Assembly: GCF_040183065.1 (NCBI RefSeq)
Contig: NC_091125.1
Location: 25,202,312-25,266,311, forward strand
Length of the DNA: 64,000 nt
From: Periplaneta americana
Taxonomy: Eukaryota; Arthropoda; Insecta; Blattodea; Blattidae
Direction of reading: 5' to 3'
The position numbers and the translations under genes were made by a program. The notes below the pieces were generated by a model. That model searched no databases and was not told the DNA's origin. It saw only the letters and a list, made by a program, of their open reading frames with translations. Below are positions 34,132-44,090 of the stretch, in pieces; within the stretch, counting starts at the first letter, position 1; each line of letters begins with the position of its first letter.

Positions 34132-34586
34132 ATACAACCCCGACGTCGGATAGAATCGTCTCAGATTAAGCTCCAACTCTTGGGTTCCCTCTAGTGGCCG
34201 CCCTCTGCACTACGTCATAGATGTCTATGAACGTAGGACCGAAGTCCACTGAGGTGCACTCGTTATGAGTGACTAGTTGGCCGGGATCCGTTCCATTACT
34301 CTTTCATCGTATGATGACGCAGAATATCTGCATGGAAATATCATATGTACTTCGGTACTTAAAATAATATATATGATATGCGTAAATCACTTCGTGATTT
34401 AAGACGGCGGTTATTCCGTCGGATCCCGGCCAACTAGTCACTCATAACGAGTGCACCTCAACACATGTGTGGACTTCGGTCCTACGTTCATAGACATCTA
34501 TGACGTAGTGCAGAGGGCGGCCACTAGAGGGAACCCAAGAGTTGGAGCTTAATCTGAGACGATTCTATCCGACGTCGGGGTTGTAT

Positions 34587-34655
34587 CCGGTGTGGCTTAG
34601 TGGATAAAGCATCAGCACGTAGAGCTGAAAACCCGGGTTCAAATTCCGGCGCCGG
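34587..34655 (+). other. tRNA-Tyr-like module head (forward copy)
   Basis: Same 69-base cloverleaf as at 34063-34131, followed by GGAGGGAATTTTTCTCC, itself a short hairpin. B-box-like GGTTCAAATTCC is present, so RNA polymerase III transcription is possible. Confidence 0.55.
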
Positions 34656-34700
34656 AGGGAATTTTTCTCCGTTCCATTACTCTTTCATCATACATTTAAT

Positions 34701-35516
34701 GTTATCTTGTTTTATTGGAATAGAAAGAGTAGATTTTAATTACAAAGATATAATCTTATGAGACATAAAATACTGTTTCAGGTCACTATAGTAAGAGTTG
34801 ACAATAATTCTCAGCGACAAGTTTGAAAGAAAGTACGAGTTTATAAATCCAACCATCCAAATCGATAAATCGCATAGTGAAAACTCCTATTGGAGGCAAA
34901 GCTGTTAAAGTGTTAACTAACAAAATTCAGTGTTTTAACACCGATCCACTATGTACAGTGCATAGCACAACAGGATGCTGCAAGGATAGATCATTAATTT
35001 TTTTATTAATACATTAGTGAAATATGAGAGCAGAGTAGAGTTACATTCTCAGTGCATTTCGTTTATGCTATAAGCCTACCAGAGGTTTCCAGCCTTTGAG
35101 TGTAATGGGCCTCTTAAAGCTTAATACTTTCTATATTGTGGACTAGAGTTGAACAACGATCGAGAAAGCAAGACTAATAAATAGCACCCGCAAAGCCGAA
35201 AACCCGCACGACAATGTATGCCTACGTCGCGTCACTGACTTAAAGACTGCATGTGAGTGTTTCAAGACATCGAGAGTGGTAAACTCTCGAACGTCAAGCA
35301 GCCTTGAATCGTCACAATTCTTTATACTCAGAAACCAGACTGAACTGTTATCTCGTTTGGCAACTGTTATATTATGTATAAAAAATCAGGTAGCTTATTT
35401 GATGCATCATCTGTACCTTTTAGTGTATAATAATCCTTTCCTCAATCTTTATTTAATAGGTCCTTATTAAAAGGCTAAACATGTTTTTCTTGTGTTTGAG
35501 ATCAAGTGTACAATCT

Positions 35517-35518
<2 letters not shown>
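34701..35518. other. No gene seen
   Basis: AT-rich unassigned sequence; a TA microsatellite follows at 35519-35556. Confidence 0.4.
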
Positions 35519-35559
<41 letters not shown>

Positions 35560-35631
35560 CACTTTGTTTAACGTTATGTTTTATATATCTTAGAAATGCA
35601 AATTTATTTGAGCATTGTTTTTCTTTCTATG

Positions 35632-35638
<7 letters not shown>

Positions 35639-35696
<58 letters not shown>

Positions 35697-35998
35697 CCGT
35701 GGCGCTACAGCCCGTGAAGGGCCTAGACCGACCAGCCGGCTGCTGGCCTCACGCCCACATGCCGAAGCAGAGGTGGACGATCATCCAACCAGAATGGAGG
35801 TATCGTGTGGTTAGCACGATGATCCCCCCAGCCGTTATAGCTGGCATTCGCAACCGGATTTCGCTACCTATCGTAGCTCCCAAGTGCATCACGATGCTGG
35901 GTGGGCACCGGTCCCATACACTGGCCGAAATTTCATGAGAAAATTTCTTCTCCCATGAGGACTCGAACCAGCGCGCATTCCGTAACGCGAGTCCTAGA
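35639..35998 (-). mobile_element. tRNA-derived SINE with AAT-type tail
   Basis: On the minus strand the head reads CGCTGGTTCGAGTCCTCATG (B box) followed by GGAGAAGAAATTTTCTC. A long GC-rich body includes GCCAGTGTATGGGACCGGTG and ends CCTTCACGGGCTGTAGCGCC, with an ATT array as tail (35639-35697). GTATATAA at 35631-35638 and 35999-36006 is a likely 8-base target duplication. The body is notably GC-rich for this region. Confidence 0.75.
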
Positions 35999-36097
35999 GT
36001 ATATAACCATAGGTAGCCTAATATCTGATAGCAGATCCATTTTTCAGAAAATTAGAACTCTCTATTTTATGAATAGGTATGGTTAAAAATGTCCGAA

Positions 36098-36198
36098 CTA
36101 GGTACTTGTCAATACATTTAAAATACTAGTACCCCAACTGGGTACGTGCCAAGAAGTTAAAATGTTAATACCCAAACTGAGTACTTGTCAAAAATTAT
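36098..36198. repeat. Imperfect tandem repeat of about 40 bases
   Basis: Two and a half units built on AACT.GGTAC.TG.CAA followed by TTAAAAT..TA.TACCC. Confidence 0.65.
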
Positions 36199-36199
36199 T

Positions 36200-36702
36200 T
36201 CTTATTGTAGTAATAAGACACGCTTTTAGAAAATCTAATCGGCTAATATTTCCTTGTCTGTATTGAGGAATGAGTTATTCTATACATTTTCTGAGCTTTT
36301 CATACTCAGGATTAGGTTTGGCACTGTAAATATAATTAATTTTGATGTATGTGCTAGTCTGTGTCTGGATAATGGAATCAACAAAATTATATATGTGTGG
36401 ATGGGCACTGTTAAAATTCAGACCGAAAGCCCTATGCAAAGCCTCACAAGCATTTTTTGTTTTGTATCTGAAGCCCAAATTTCGGGAGGAAATGTTCCAT
36501 CTGCCTCTATCAAATTAGGAGTTAATAATCAGCAAAGCTAGTTACAATTTGATTTGTGAGAATTATACTCATTAAATCCTCAACAAATGCATTGTGTTTC
36601 TCTGTCTCTTCGAAATTTGTATCTACCTACAACTACCAGACATTGTCCTCTTTCACTCTTAATATTCTGCAGTTCACCGTGAAGATCAACTTCAAAACTC
36701 TT
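36200..36702. other. No gene seen
   Basis: Overlapping frames on both strands at 36254-36541 (95 and 67 codons) lack any motif I recognise. Confidence 0.35.
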
Positions 36703-36895
36703 AGGGTGCTATGCATAGACATTTCGCTAGCCCGCGCTACGAGCGTGCTAAACTAGCTCCGGCTATCGACTGATTACTTGTACAGGATTCATATTATATC
36801 ATATCGCTAAAACTGGTTTATGAATACGAAAAACGTTAGTTCGCTGATCATCCACCGGAAGCCCGCGCTAAGAATGTCTATGAATATGGCTCTTA
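36703..36895. mobile_element. MITE with imperfect inverted ends
   Basis: The left end AGGGTGCTATGCATAGACAT and the right end in reverse complement AGAGCCATATTCATAGACAT, each continuing to an AGC.CG.GCT block, are related inverted repeats. About 193 bases, non-coding. The target duplication is not clear. Confidence 0.6.
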
Positions 36896-37075
36896 GTAAC
36901 ATATAAGCACAACGTGGAGTGCTCTGTCTTTCCGTTAAATGCGCCGTGTTATGTGCTTGGAACAACTGACTAACGCGATCCGGGGACGCGATCAGTATTA
37001 TCACCCATTACAGTCCTTATGTGCCTGGAACAAATTGACAAACGCGAGCAGTGTTACCACCCATTATATTACTTT

Positions 37076-37076
37076 G

Positions 37077-37137
<61 letters not shown>
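37076..37137. repeat. ATT microsatellite
   Basis: About 20 ATT units, 77 bases before the 34-base minisatellite. Confidence 0.9.
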
Positions 37138-37213
37138 TTGTTATATTAACTTTCTATTTTGTATAAAATGTTATATAAAAATGTATATAAAATTACTTGA
37201 GTGCTCTGACGAG

Positions 37214-37650
37214 CGCAGTTGATATCTTTACAGTATAGCTGTCCGCGCGCAGTTGATGTGATTACAATATAGCTGTTCGCTCGCAGTAGATGTGATTACA
37301 ATATACCTGTCCGCGCGCAGTTGATATCTTTACAGTATAGCTGTTCGCTCGCAGTTGATGTGATTACAATATAGCTGTTCGCTCGCAGTTGATGTGATTA
37401 CAATATACTTGTCCGCGCGCAGTTGATATCTTTACAGTATAGCTGTTCGCTCGCAGTAGATGTGATTACAATATACCTCTCCGCCGCAGTTGATATCTTT
37501 ACAGTATAGCTGTTCGCTCGCAGTTGATATCTTTACAGTATAGCTGTTCGCTCGCAGTAGATGTGATTACAATATTCCTGTCCGCGTGCAGTTGATTTGA
37601 TTACAATATAGCTGTCCGCGCGCAATTGATGAGATTCTGACCTTTTCGCG
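37214..37650. repeat. 34-base minisatellite, about 13 units
   Basis: The unit starts CGCAGTTGAT and ends CTGTTCGCT. Two variants alternate irregularly: type A with ATCTTTACAGTATAG and type B with GTGATTACAATATA. I read the order as A B B A B B A B A A B B, then a degenerate last unit. CpG-rich joints (CCGCGCGC) stand out from the AT-rich surroundings. Repeats abut without spacers, so this is not a CRISPR array. Confidence 0.9.
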
Positions 37651-37659
37651 CGTAATCGA

Positions 37660-38699
37660 TACCCACCCATATCGTTTTCTTGGAGATTTGTATTTGTTAT
37701 ATTAAACAACTACATTTCATAACCAGTAAAAATGGCTATTCGATTACCAAACTTTATGGATAGCGAAAGAGGAATGTACGCTTTAAGACCATGCCAATCC
37801 CGAGTAGATAGTATAACTGTGGAAGAAATTCGATCCAACCTTAAAAAAAAAAAGGACATGACGACTAAATATAGAATTTTAAAATAAAAGAAAAGTACCT
37901 CAAAAAACAAAAGTAGACCTAATTGGTATCATAGATACCTCATATACTTAATACAACAAAAACAGAATAGAAGGAAAGATTATTGAACAACAATCTAGCT
38001 TTAACGATTTTGAATGTAACACAAAAATTTAACGATGTAGAAAATAAATTAAGCAAATTTCGGTAAATAATAGGTACAAATAAAGGAACAGTATTTAAAA
38101 AGAATACCACAAAACAGTTTTAAAGTTTCATAAAGTTATCTTCATCCCAGAGTGTAGACATATGAGATTAAAATATGGACACTTAGAAGAAGAAAAAACA
38201 TTCAAGAATTAAATGCAAGAAATGAAATTACTTTTAGACTTTTGGAGGAATGTATCACATTTCATTACCGGTACAGTAGAAGTGAGGATGTAATAAGTAC
38301 AGTATAATAGACAAAACAGAACAATATAAATCTAATTAGTTTACATACATGCTAAGTATGAATCGTATTATGGAATACCACTGTAGATATACGAATAATT
38401 ACAACCGACAGGAAAACGAAGTGTTGCGAGACAAAGAAAACCTGGTTAGTATAGAATGGAGAACGAATCAAATTTATGATGTCTAACCAATGTTGCCAAT
38501 GAATACGTTATCATCTGTAGGAGATTAAATTGTTATGTTAAGGCCTAGTATAAATGACCACTTCTATATTACATCCCTCAAAGCAACTTATAACTTAAGC
38601 CTTCATGGATATATATTTGTAATTTAAAGGAGATAGTCCATTGTTGGAGTTATGTAAACATTTTAACAGAAAGACCATATTATAGATTTATTAATTTGT
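37660..38699. other. No gene seen
   Basis: One kilobase of AT-rich sequence without long frames or paired ends. Confidence 0.45.
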
Positions 38700-39465
38700 C
38701 GTAGAAATTTTACTTGAAGCAAGTAAAGCGATCGGTTTGGAAGTAAATCCCGAAAAGACAAAGTATATGATTATGTCTCGTGACCAGAATATTGTACGAA
38801 ATGGAAATATAAAAATTGGAGATTTATCCTTCGAGGTGGAAAAATTCAAATATCTTGGAGCAACAGTAACAAATATGAATGACACTCGGGAGGAAATTAA
38901 ACGCAGAATAAATATGGGAAATGCGTGTTATTATTCGGTTGAGAAGCTCTTATCATCCAGTCTCCTGTCCAAAAATCTGAAAGTTAGAATTTATAAAATA
39001 GTTATATTACCGGTTCTTCTGTATGGTTGTGAAACTTGGACTCTCACTCTGAGAGAGGAACATAGGTTAAGGATGTTTGAGAATAAGTTGCTTAGGAAAA
39101 TATTTGGGGCTAAGCGGGATGAAGTTACAGGAGAATGGAGAAAGTTACACAACACAGAACTGCACGCATTGTATTCTTCACCTGACATAATTAGGAACAT
39201 TAAATCCAGACGTTTGAGATGGGCAGGGCATGTAGCACGTATGGGCGAATCCAGAAATGCATATAGAGTGTTAGTTGGGAGGCCGGAGGGAAAAAGACCT
39301 TTAGGGAGGCCGAGACGTAGATGGGAGGATAATATTAAAATGGATTTGAGGGAGGTGGGATATGATGATAGAGACTGGATTAATCTTGCACAGGATAGGG
39401 ACCGATGGCGGGCTTATGTGAGGGCGGCAATGAACTTTCGGGTTCCTTAAAAGCCATTTGTAAGT
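38700..39465 (+). mobile_element. LINE C copy 4, best preserved, 5'-truncated
   Basis: Starts just after the expected position of the catalytic box, runs to the natural stop and ends with AAAGCCATTTGTAAGTTA. The sequence immediately downstream is compound element 2, so the two insertions are side by side. Confidence 0.85.
38737..39450 (+). pseudogene. LINE C RTE-like reverse transcriptase C-terminus (237 codons, open)
   Basis: Motifs in order: VNPEKTKYMIMSRDQN, VEKFKYLGATVTNMNDTREE, RIYKIVILPVLLYGCETWTL, then RRLRWAGHVARMGESRNAYR, GRPEGKRPLGRPRRRWEDNI and DRDRWRAYVRAAMNFRVP. The frame extends upstream of the ATG at 38737 to about 38706 (LLEASKAIGL), so that ATG is internal to the original protein. 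No YADD box and no endonuclease are present, so no activity is expected. It is the reference copy for the three other LINE C pieces at 5.3, 15.6 and 25.6 kb. Confidence 0.85.
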
Positions 39466-39509
39466 TATTAAGTATATTGACAATTAATATTTGAGGAGAA
39501 AAATTCTCT

Positions 39510-39579
39510 CCGGCGCCGGGGATCGAACCCGGGTCCTTGGTTCTACGTACCAAGCGCTCTCACCACTGAGCTACGCCGA
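39510..39579 (-). other. tRNA-Tyr-like module head (inverted copy)
   Basis: Reverse complement starts TCGGCGTAGCTCAGTGG, has TTGGT/ACCAA around loop ACGTAGA (GTA at the anticodon position), then CCGGGTTCGATCCCCGG. Position 33 is C. The fold is good but the loop is wrong for a working tRNA. Confidence 0.55.
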
Positions 39580-39907
39580 ATTCAATCCACAGCACCGGAT
39601 CGAAGATTCCTCCTTTAATGTTTCCCTTTCTTCTCCTCAAATATTAATAATAGTCAATATCACAGATATTATTCTGTACGACAAATTAATAAATCTATAA
39701 TATTCTCATAGCTAGCAGTGCATATGTCTGTACAGATTACTGTGCACTTAACTGCGGAATCCCGGCCAAATAAGTCACTCAGCTGAGTGAGCTCCTAGTA
39801 TAATGGCAGTTGACATTGGTCATATACGTCAACATGCCTAACTTGGAGTCAGGCCATAAAGGGAAACATTAAAGGAGGAATCTTCGATCCGGTGCTGTGG
39901 ATTGAAT

Positions 39908-39977
39908 TCGGCGTAGCTCAGTGGTCAGAGCGCTTGGTACATAGAACCAAGGACCCGGGTTCGATCCCCGGCGCCGG
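39908..39977 (+). other. tRNA-Tyr-like module head (forward copy)
   Basis: As at 39510-39579 but the anticodon loop reads ACATAGA and one D-loop base differs. Followed by GGAGCGAATTTTTCTCC. Confidence 0.55.
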
Positions 39978-40153
39978 AGCGAATTTTTCTCCTCAATATT
40001 AAGAAAAAACCATGTTAAAGCGAAGATTTAATGTAAAATCCCTTAAAATTACGCAAATCTGTAAAAACTTAATAACAACTGCATTTATAATTTTATATAT
40101 CAATAATATCCGTAAAATATGGTATTTTTGTAATATATTCATTACGTTAGGAT

Positions 40154-40178
40154 GCTACACAGTGCAAAACTGTGTAGC
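40154..40178. other. Perfect 9-base stem hairpin
   Basis: GCTACACAG and CTGTGTAGC enclose TGCAAAA; outer ATTACG and CGTAAT could extend the stem across a bulge. Function unknown. Confidence 0.5.
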
Positions 40179-40315
40179 GTAATCACCGTCTTTGACACGT
40201 GCAATTTATGATTATTATAGTTATTTTATCTAAATTAATTGCTTTGAAAATTAATCAATTTTACATGTGAAATAAAGTAGAAATATTTTTATTAGCGAAA
40301 TGGGAACACTTAGAG

Positions 40316-41330
40316 CAGTGATCGCCAAAAGCTGTGTCGCGACACATGCCCCTGTCTCCACTCAAGCGTAACCATGACATATCCCCACCCTCTGTTTACA
40401 GCCATCACTTCGATATAAGTAAAGACATTTATCAGCAGCGGACGTACACATGTAATGTTACAAGTGTGTAGGATAATATGTTTCGGTGTCTTTTCCAAAA
40501 GAGAAAACGGATAATATGTAAAAACTTAATTTTAAGGAGCATGGGAGCAAAAGTATTTCTTTTGTGCTGATGGCCAAAATATGGGATACTTAATTTGTTG
40601 TAAAATTTTAAATGAAGTATAAAAGAACAATGTACATTGTCATTATTATTCTTGTTATGAAGAATACCACGCCCTTACTTGTAACTTGAATATTTCACTA
40701 ATAAACGAACAATAAAAAGTATCGGCTTCTATGCCTTAATTGGGGTAAAATACTTCGATGTTTTTTTCGACGTAAGTAGTACAATTTCAATATTTAATTA
40801 ATAAATAAACAATAAAGAGTATTGGCTTCTATGTCTTAATCTGTGTAAAATACTTCCACGTTTTTTCGACGAATATAGTGTAATTTGAATATTTCAGTAA
40901 TAAATAAACAATAAAAACTATCGGCTTCTATGTCTTAATCGGAGTAAAATACTTCGACTTTTTTTTTGAAGTATGTAGGGTAATTTACAACTTCGTGACC
41001 AACCTGGTAGGCTTTTCTAATTTCAAATATCTGCTGATGTAAAGTACACATTCTTTTTATGGTAAAAAAGAAGATGAATTTATTTTATTTCATTAATAAT
41101 ATAAAAATAATGAATAGGAGGATAAAAAATTAACATGGAAAAAATGTGTAGGCCTATAGTTAATAACTAGAAGAATATTATATTGCTTTTGTTTCTTGGC
41201 CACAGTCCGTCTCTGCACTGTTATTCGCTGCATTAACTGAGGAGATATCACTCCACCCCTCCCCCTGCGATAGTGGTGTGCGGGTTGCATTTCTATTACG
41301 TCACAATTTCGTGGTGTTTGGCAACCACTG
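40316..41330. mobile_element. Non-autonomous hAT element with 8-base target duplication
   Basis: ACTTAGAG flanks it at 40308-40315 and 41331-41338. Ends read CAGTGATCGCCAAAAGCTGT and, in reverse complement, CAGTGGTTGCCAAACACCAC. Both the CAGTG start and the 8-base duplication are hAT hallmarks. The 1015-base interior encodes nothing recognisable and contains a threefold tandem repeat. Confidence 0.9.
40684..40985. repeat. Threefold tandem repeat of about 100 bases inside a hAT element
   Basis: Each unit carries AATAAA.A.TAT.GGCTTCTATG and TAAAATACTTC with a T-run. Spacing of GGCTTCTATG is 100 and 99 bases. Confidence 0.8.
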
Positions 41331-41338
41331 ACTTAGAG

Positions 41339-42109
41339 TAATCGTTATTGCATTCTGAAGAAAGTAGGCCCTACGCAATGTTAAGTAAATTATTATATGC
41401 CAAGGAGTAAGTTGCTACATTTTTATCACTATCTGACAAGCTTGACACGAAAAGGATCGTACATCTTTCAATCAGAAGTAAACATTTCTAATCTGAGATC
41501 GAGAAGTATCGATGAGAGAATCCGCCACTGATACGCAGCCTGAGCTATCAGAGTGGACCATGCAACGAGATGGGATAAGTGGCTCAGAAACGGATTGGGT
41601 GAGCTTACGGGGTCGGCATGGCGCTACACGAGATTGCACTGCGTCACGGCGCAGTTGACTGCGGCATAGAAGGCGAGGACTGGGAATTTGGTTTCAAAAC
41701 ATTCTTACGCAATCTCAAAGAAGGAAGCCAACTGTCACGGTAGCGTGAAGGGCTTTTGCATATTTGAATCTACTCAGGGTATGAAACTACTTTTCAACAA
41801 TCCCACTGCGAAATTTTATTCCGGTTTCCAAGGAAACAAAGCCTTATAAGTTGTGCATTTCTTTATGCGTGTCTTAGTTTGTTCGCTTCATGTCTCGGCA
41901 ATATGTGAATCTGTGTAAAAAAGAGAGAGAGAACAGTATAAAAAACTGAATGTGTAGCGTATATTGTACATGCTTGTGTGTCTGTAAAATTTTCGGTACG
42001 TTTTTCAAGAGCTGGTGACGATCCATGGAAAACAAATTATGATGTCACATGACAAGCTGTAATTAGTGTGTAATTCTTTACTGCAGAATTCTTTACGGAC
42101 AGACATAAA
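41339..42109. other. No gene seen
   Basis: Unassigned; somewhat GC-richer around 41580-41700, with no open frame of note. Confidence 0.4.
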
Positions 42110-42281
42110 CTAGTATATACAGTCACGAAGCTCAGTACGTGGTAAATATGCATCCATAGATAGTTGCTAACCACTAGGATCGCTAATATCGCCTCATTAC
42201 AGACAACGCGAAATAGTACCGGCACAATCTATTGATCCTAGCAACCTCACAACTCAAGCTTCGTGACTGTATATACTAGAC
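42110..42281. mobile_element. Small MITE of the TATATACAGT family
   Basis: A 23-base inverted end CTAGTATATACAGTCACGAA continuing GCT is perfect at both ends. The 172-base element shares its ends and subterminal TAGTTGCT...CTAGGATCGCTA blocks with the larger element at 44091-45080. Confidence 0.8.
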
Positions 42282-42301
42282 TGTGGTAATACAATAAATA
42301 A

Positions 42302-43096
42302 TTTTATGCTCGACCATGCCGAAATGTAGTAATTATACACCTGGTAGCAGACCTTTAATGCATGTCATTAAAGTACACCTACTCATTAAAGGTCAGGTCT
42401 TTCAGCCAATGACGACTCAGGTTACAACTGTTCAGCCAATGACAGGTCAGCTTTCTACCGTTATAAAACCGCAAGTATAGATTATTCTCGGATATGCAAT
42501 CGAAAGAGAATTAGCGAAAAGTCACGGAGGCTGGAAATCCAATACTGTCGCAGAAGGTTATGTTCTGTTACTATAATAATTAGCGTTAAAGCCACCGGCG
42601 TGGCTCAGTCGGTTAAGGCGCTTGCCTGCCGGTCTGAAGTTGCGTTCGGGCGCGGGTTCGATCCCCGCTTGGGCTGATTACCTGGTTGGGTTTTTTCCGA
42701 GGTTTTTCCCAACCGTAATGTGAATGCAAGGTAATCTATGGCGAATCCTCGGCCTCATCTCGCCAAATATCATCTCGCTATCACCAATCTCATCGACGCT
42801 AAATAACCTAGTAGTTGATACAGCGTCGTTAAATAATCAACTAAAAAAAATTAGCGTTAATTGTAAATAATATTCAAATAAATTCAATTTGTCATCTCGT
42901 TTTTCAATGTCTAATTTAACTTCAATGTTATCTCTGTAGGTTCTTATGGCCTAGCAAGGTCAATGTGAACATCTGTTCCTCGGAAAAAATCAATACTTTC
43001 GCGTCTGCCAACATCTCACAACATACGGGACATTGATCAAGGTCAGATACAAAGAAAATTAATAATATCAAGTTAGAAATATGGTCGAGCATAAAA
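42302..43096. mobile_element. Inverted-repeat element interrupted by a SINE
   Basis: TTTTATGCTCGACCAT at 42302-42317 is matched in reverse at 43081-43096. Direct repeats of TTCAGCCAATGAC occur near 42400 and 42429. A SINE with intact target duplication sits inside, so the outer element is older. No coding sequence. Confidence 0.6.
42590..42848 (+). mobile_element. SINE family 2 with 12-base target duplication
   Basis: AATTAGCGTTAA is present at 42578-42589 and 42849-42860. The head CGTGGCTCAGTCGGTTAAGG and GCGGGTTCGATCCCCGCTTG contain good A- and B-box matches. The body begins TGATTACCTGGTTGGG. The tail GACGCTAAATAACCTAGTAG with GTTGATACAGCGTCGTTAAA is shared with SINE family 1, although the heads differ. 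Confidence 0.92.
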
Positions 43097-43107
43097 AGTC
43101 GTATGAA

Positions 43108-43250
43108 ACTCGCCTATAATGGTAATGAAGAAGCTCGTATAAAAATTATGAAAATCGCTTGCGCTCGTTTCATAAATAACCATACTCTCTTCTTAATTAC
43201 CTTCATTATAGGCTCGTTGCATAATGTACTATAATGTTGTTCCATCACTG
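43108..43250. repeat. Inverted repeat hairpin
   Basis: ATGAAACTCGCCTATAATGG and TAATGAAGAA pair with TTCTTAATTACCTTCATTAT and AGGCTCGTTGCAT. Probably another small foldback element. Confidence 0.55.
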
Positions 43251-43264
43251 ACTTAACATATTAT

Positions 43265-43440
43265 ATATAAGGTATAAAACCTTTATATTACATATTAAAT
43301 GTTGGTGTGAACGTTTTCGTCGCTACATGCGACATCATTAGATACCATAATTGCATTAATATAATAACCTCTGTTTTTTATATATACCCTTGATATCATA
43401 AGTTAAAAGCTTAAACTAATGTACATATATATAATTGTCT
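43265..43440 (-). mobile_element. Penelope-type terminal segment, broken hammerhead core
   Basis: Inverted counterpart of 45240-45425 with about 90 percent identity by eye. On the minus strand the core reads CTAATGA instead of CTGATGA, followed by T, GTCG...CGAC and GAAAACGTTC. Changing an invariant G should abolish cleavage. Confidence 0.55.
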
Positions 43441-43761
43441 ATTATTAACAATTAATTAATATTTTATAATTCTAACTATTTTATATTTTTTTATCATTTA
43501 CTATGGTATAAAAATGCGAACTTCGCAACATGTAACAATCCACATGGCTCTTAGATTAAGGGCGTCTTTCTTCAATACAAGTATTATGTAAGTTATCTAC
43601 ATACATAATACACGTTATAAACCTTTAATAACTGAATTATTAATATCCCCTTTACATTGAATTTTGTAAATGACGCTTTAATTTGGTGTCAAATTCACAC
43701 TGGTAACTTTTTTCACGGTATAACTTCAAGGTATAACAACATAAATTTTCCAAAACATTAA

Positions 43762-44013
43762 TTACATTTTGATAATTTCAATTTCAAACAAACATTCGTA
43801 AATATTTGCTTGGAAATCTTCTAGCGTCATGATGTTATACAACACTCCTCCTACATCGAAGACTGAGGTTAAATAAGTCTCGAATACGTTTATAACATTT
43901 AGTCCTACGCTACTAATTTCAACATAGAAGAACATGTTCACAACAGGAAACATTTCATCTGACGCCTTACTTTTACTATCAACATTAATAGTCTTCTCCA
44001 ACAAATGCTTCAA
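43762..44013 (-). other. Unrecognised 83-codon open frame
   Basis: Starts MKHLLEKTINVDSKSKASDE and includes VFETYLTSVFDVGGVLYNIM. Its amino-acid mix looks protein-like and contains no low-complexity run, but I recognise no domain and see no splice sites that would extend it. It lies between the two inverted Penelope ends. It may be a relic of an unknown element. Confidence 0.25.
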
Positions 44014-44090
44014 TGCCTGAATTGTAATCTTAATTTTAATACAAGATTAATACTTGTGCATTCGACACAAACATATCAATATAATATCAC

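Larger units (their letters stand above)
33965..34687. mobile_element. Compound inverted element 1 with two tRNA-Tyr-like modules
   Basis: Order on the plus strand: an 86-base arm (about 33965-34049), an inverted tRNA-like module (34050-34287), the arm again in reverse complement (34288-34374), a spacer with two small perfect hairpins (34380-34420), a second module in forward orientation (34421-34669), and only the first 18 or so bases of the reversed arm. The two modules match each other over more than 200 bases. The whole is bordered by TCATACATTTAAT at 33952-33964 and 34688-34700, a 13-base target duplication, so it integrated as one unit. No reading frame. The same architecture recurs at 39473-39996. 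Confidence 0.8.
39473..39996. mobile_element. Compound inverted element 2 with two tRNA-Tyr-like modules
   Basis: Order: arm with AATATTTGAGGAGAA (39487-39501), inverted module, arm reversed as TTCTCCTCAAATATT (39630-39644), an AT-rich spacer, a forward module starting GGAATCCCGGCCAAATAAG (about 39756), then only the first part of the reversed arm (TCTCCTCAA). The two modules share about 130 bases around the tRNA-like part with about three differences. TATTAAG at 39466-39472 and 39997-40003 is a possible 7-base target duplication. The shared blocks GAGTGACT and GGCCGGGAT and the tRNA heads show kinship with element 1 at 34 kb. Confidence 0.75.

Noticed and set aside
34320..34360. A second hammerhead inside compound element 1 (TGATGA ... 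GGAAA)
   Set aside because: The first core base and the spacing after stem II do not fit a hammerhead.
37214..37650. CRISPR-like regular repeats
   Set aside because: Units of 34 bases abut with no spacers, in a eukaryotic setting; it is a minisatellite.
34063..39977. Functional tRNA-Tyr genes
   Set aside because: Position 33 is C instead of T, there is no Tyr intron, and all four copies lie inside repeat modules in inverted pairs.
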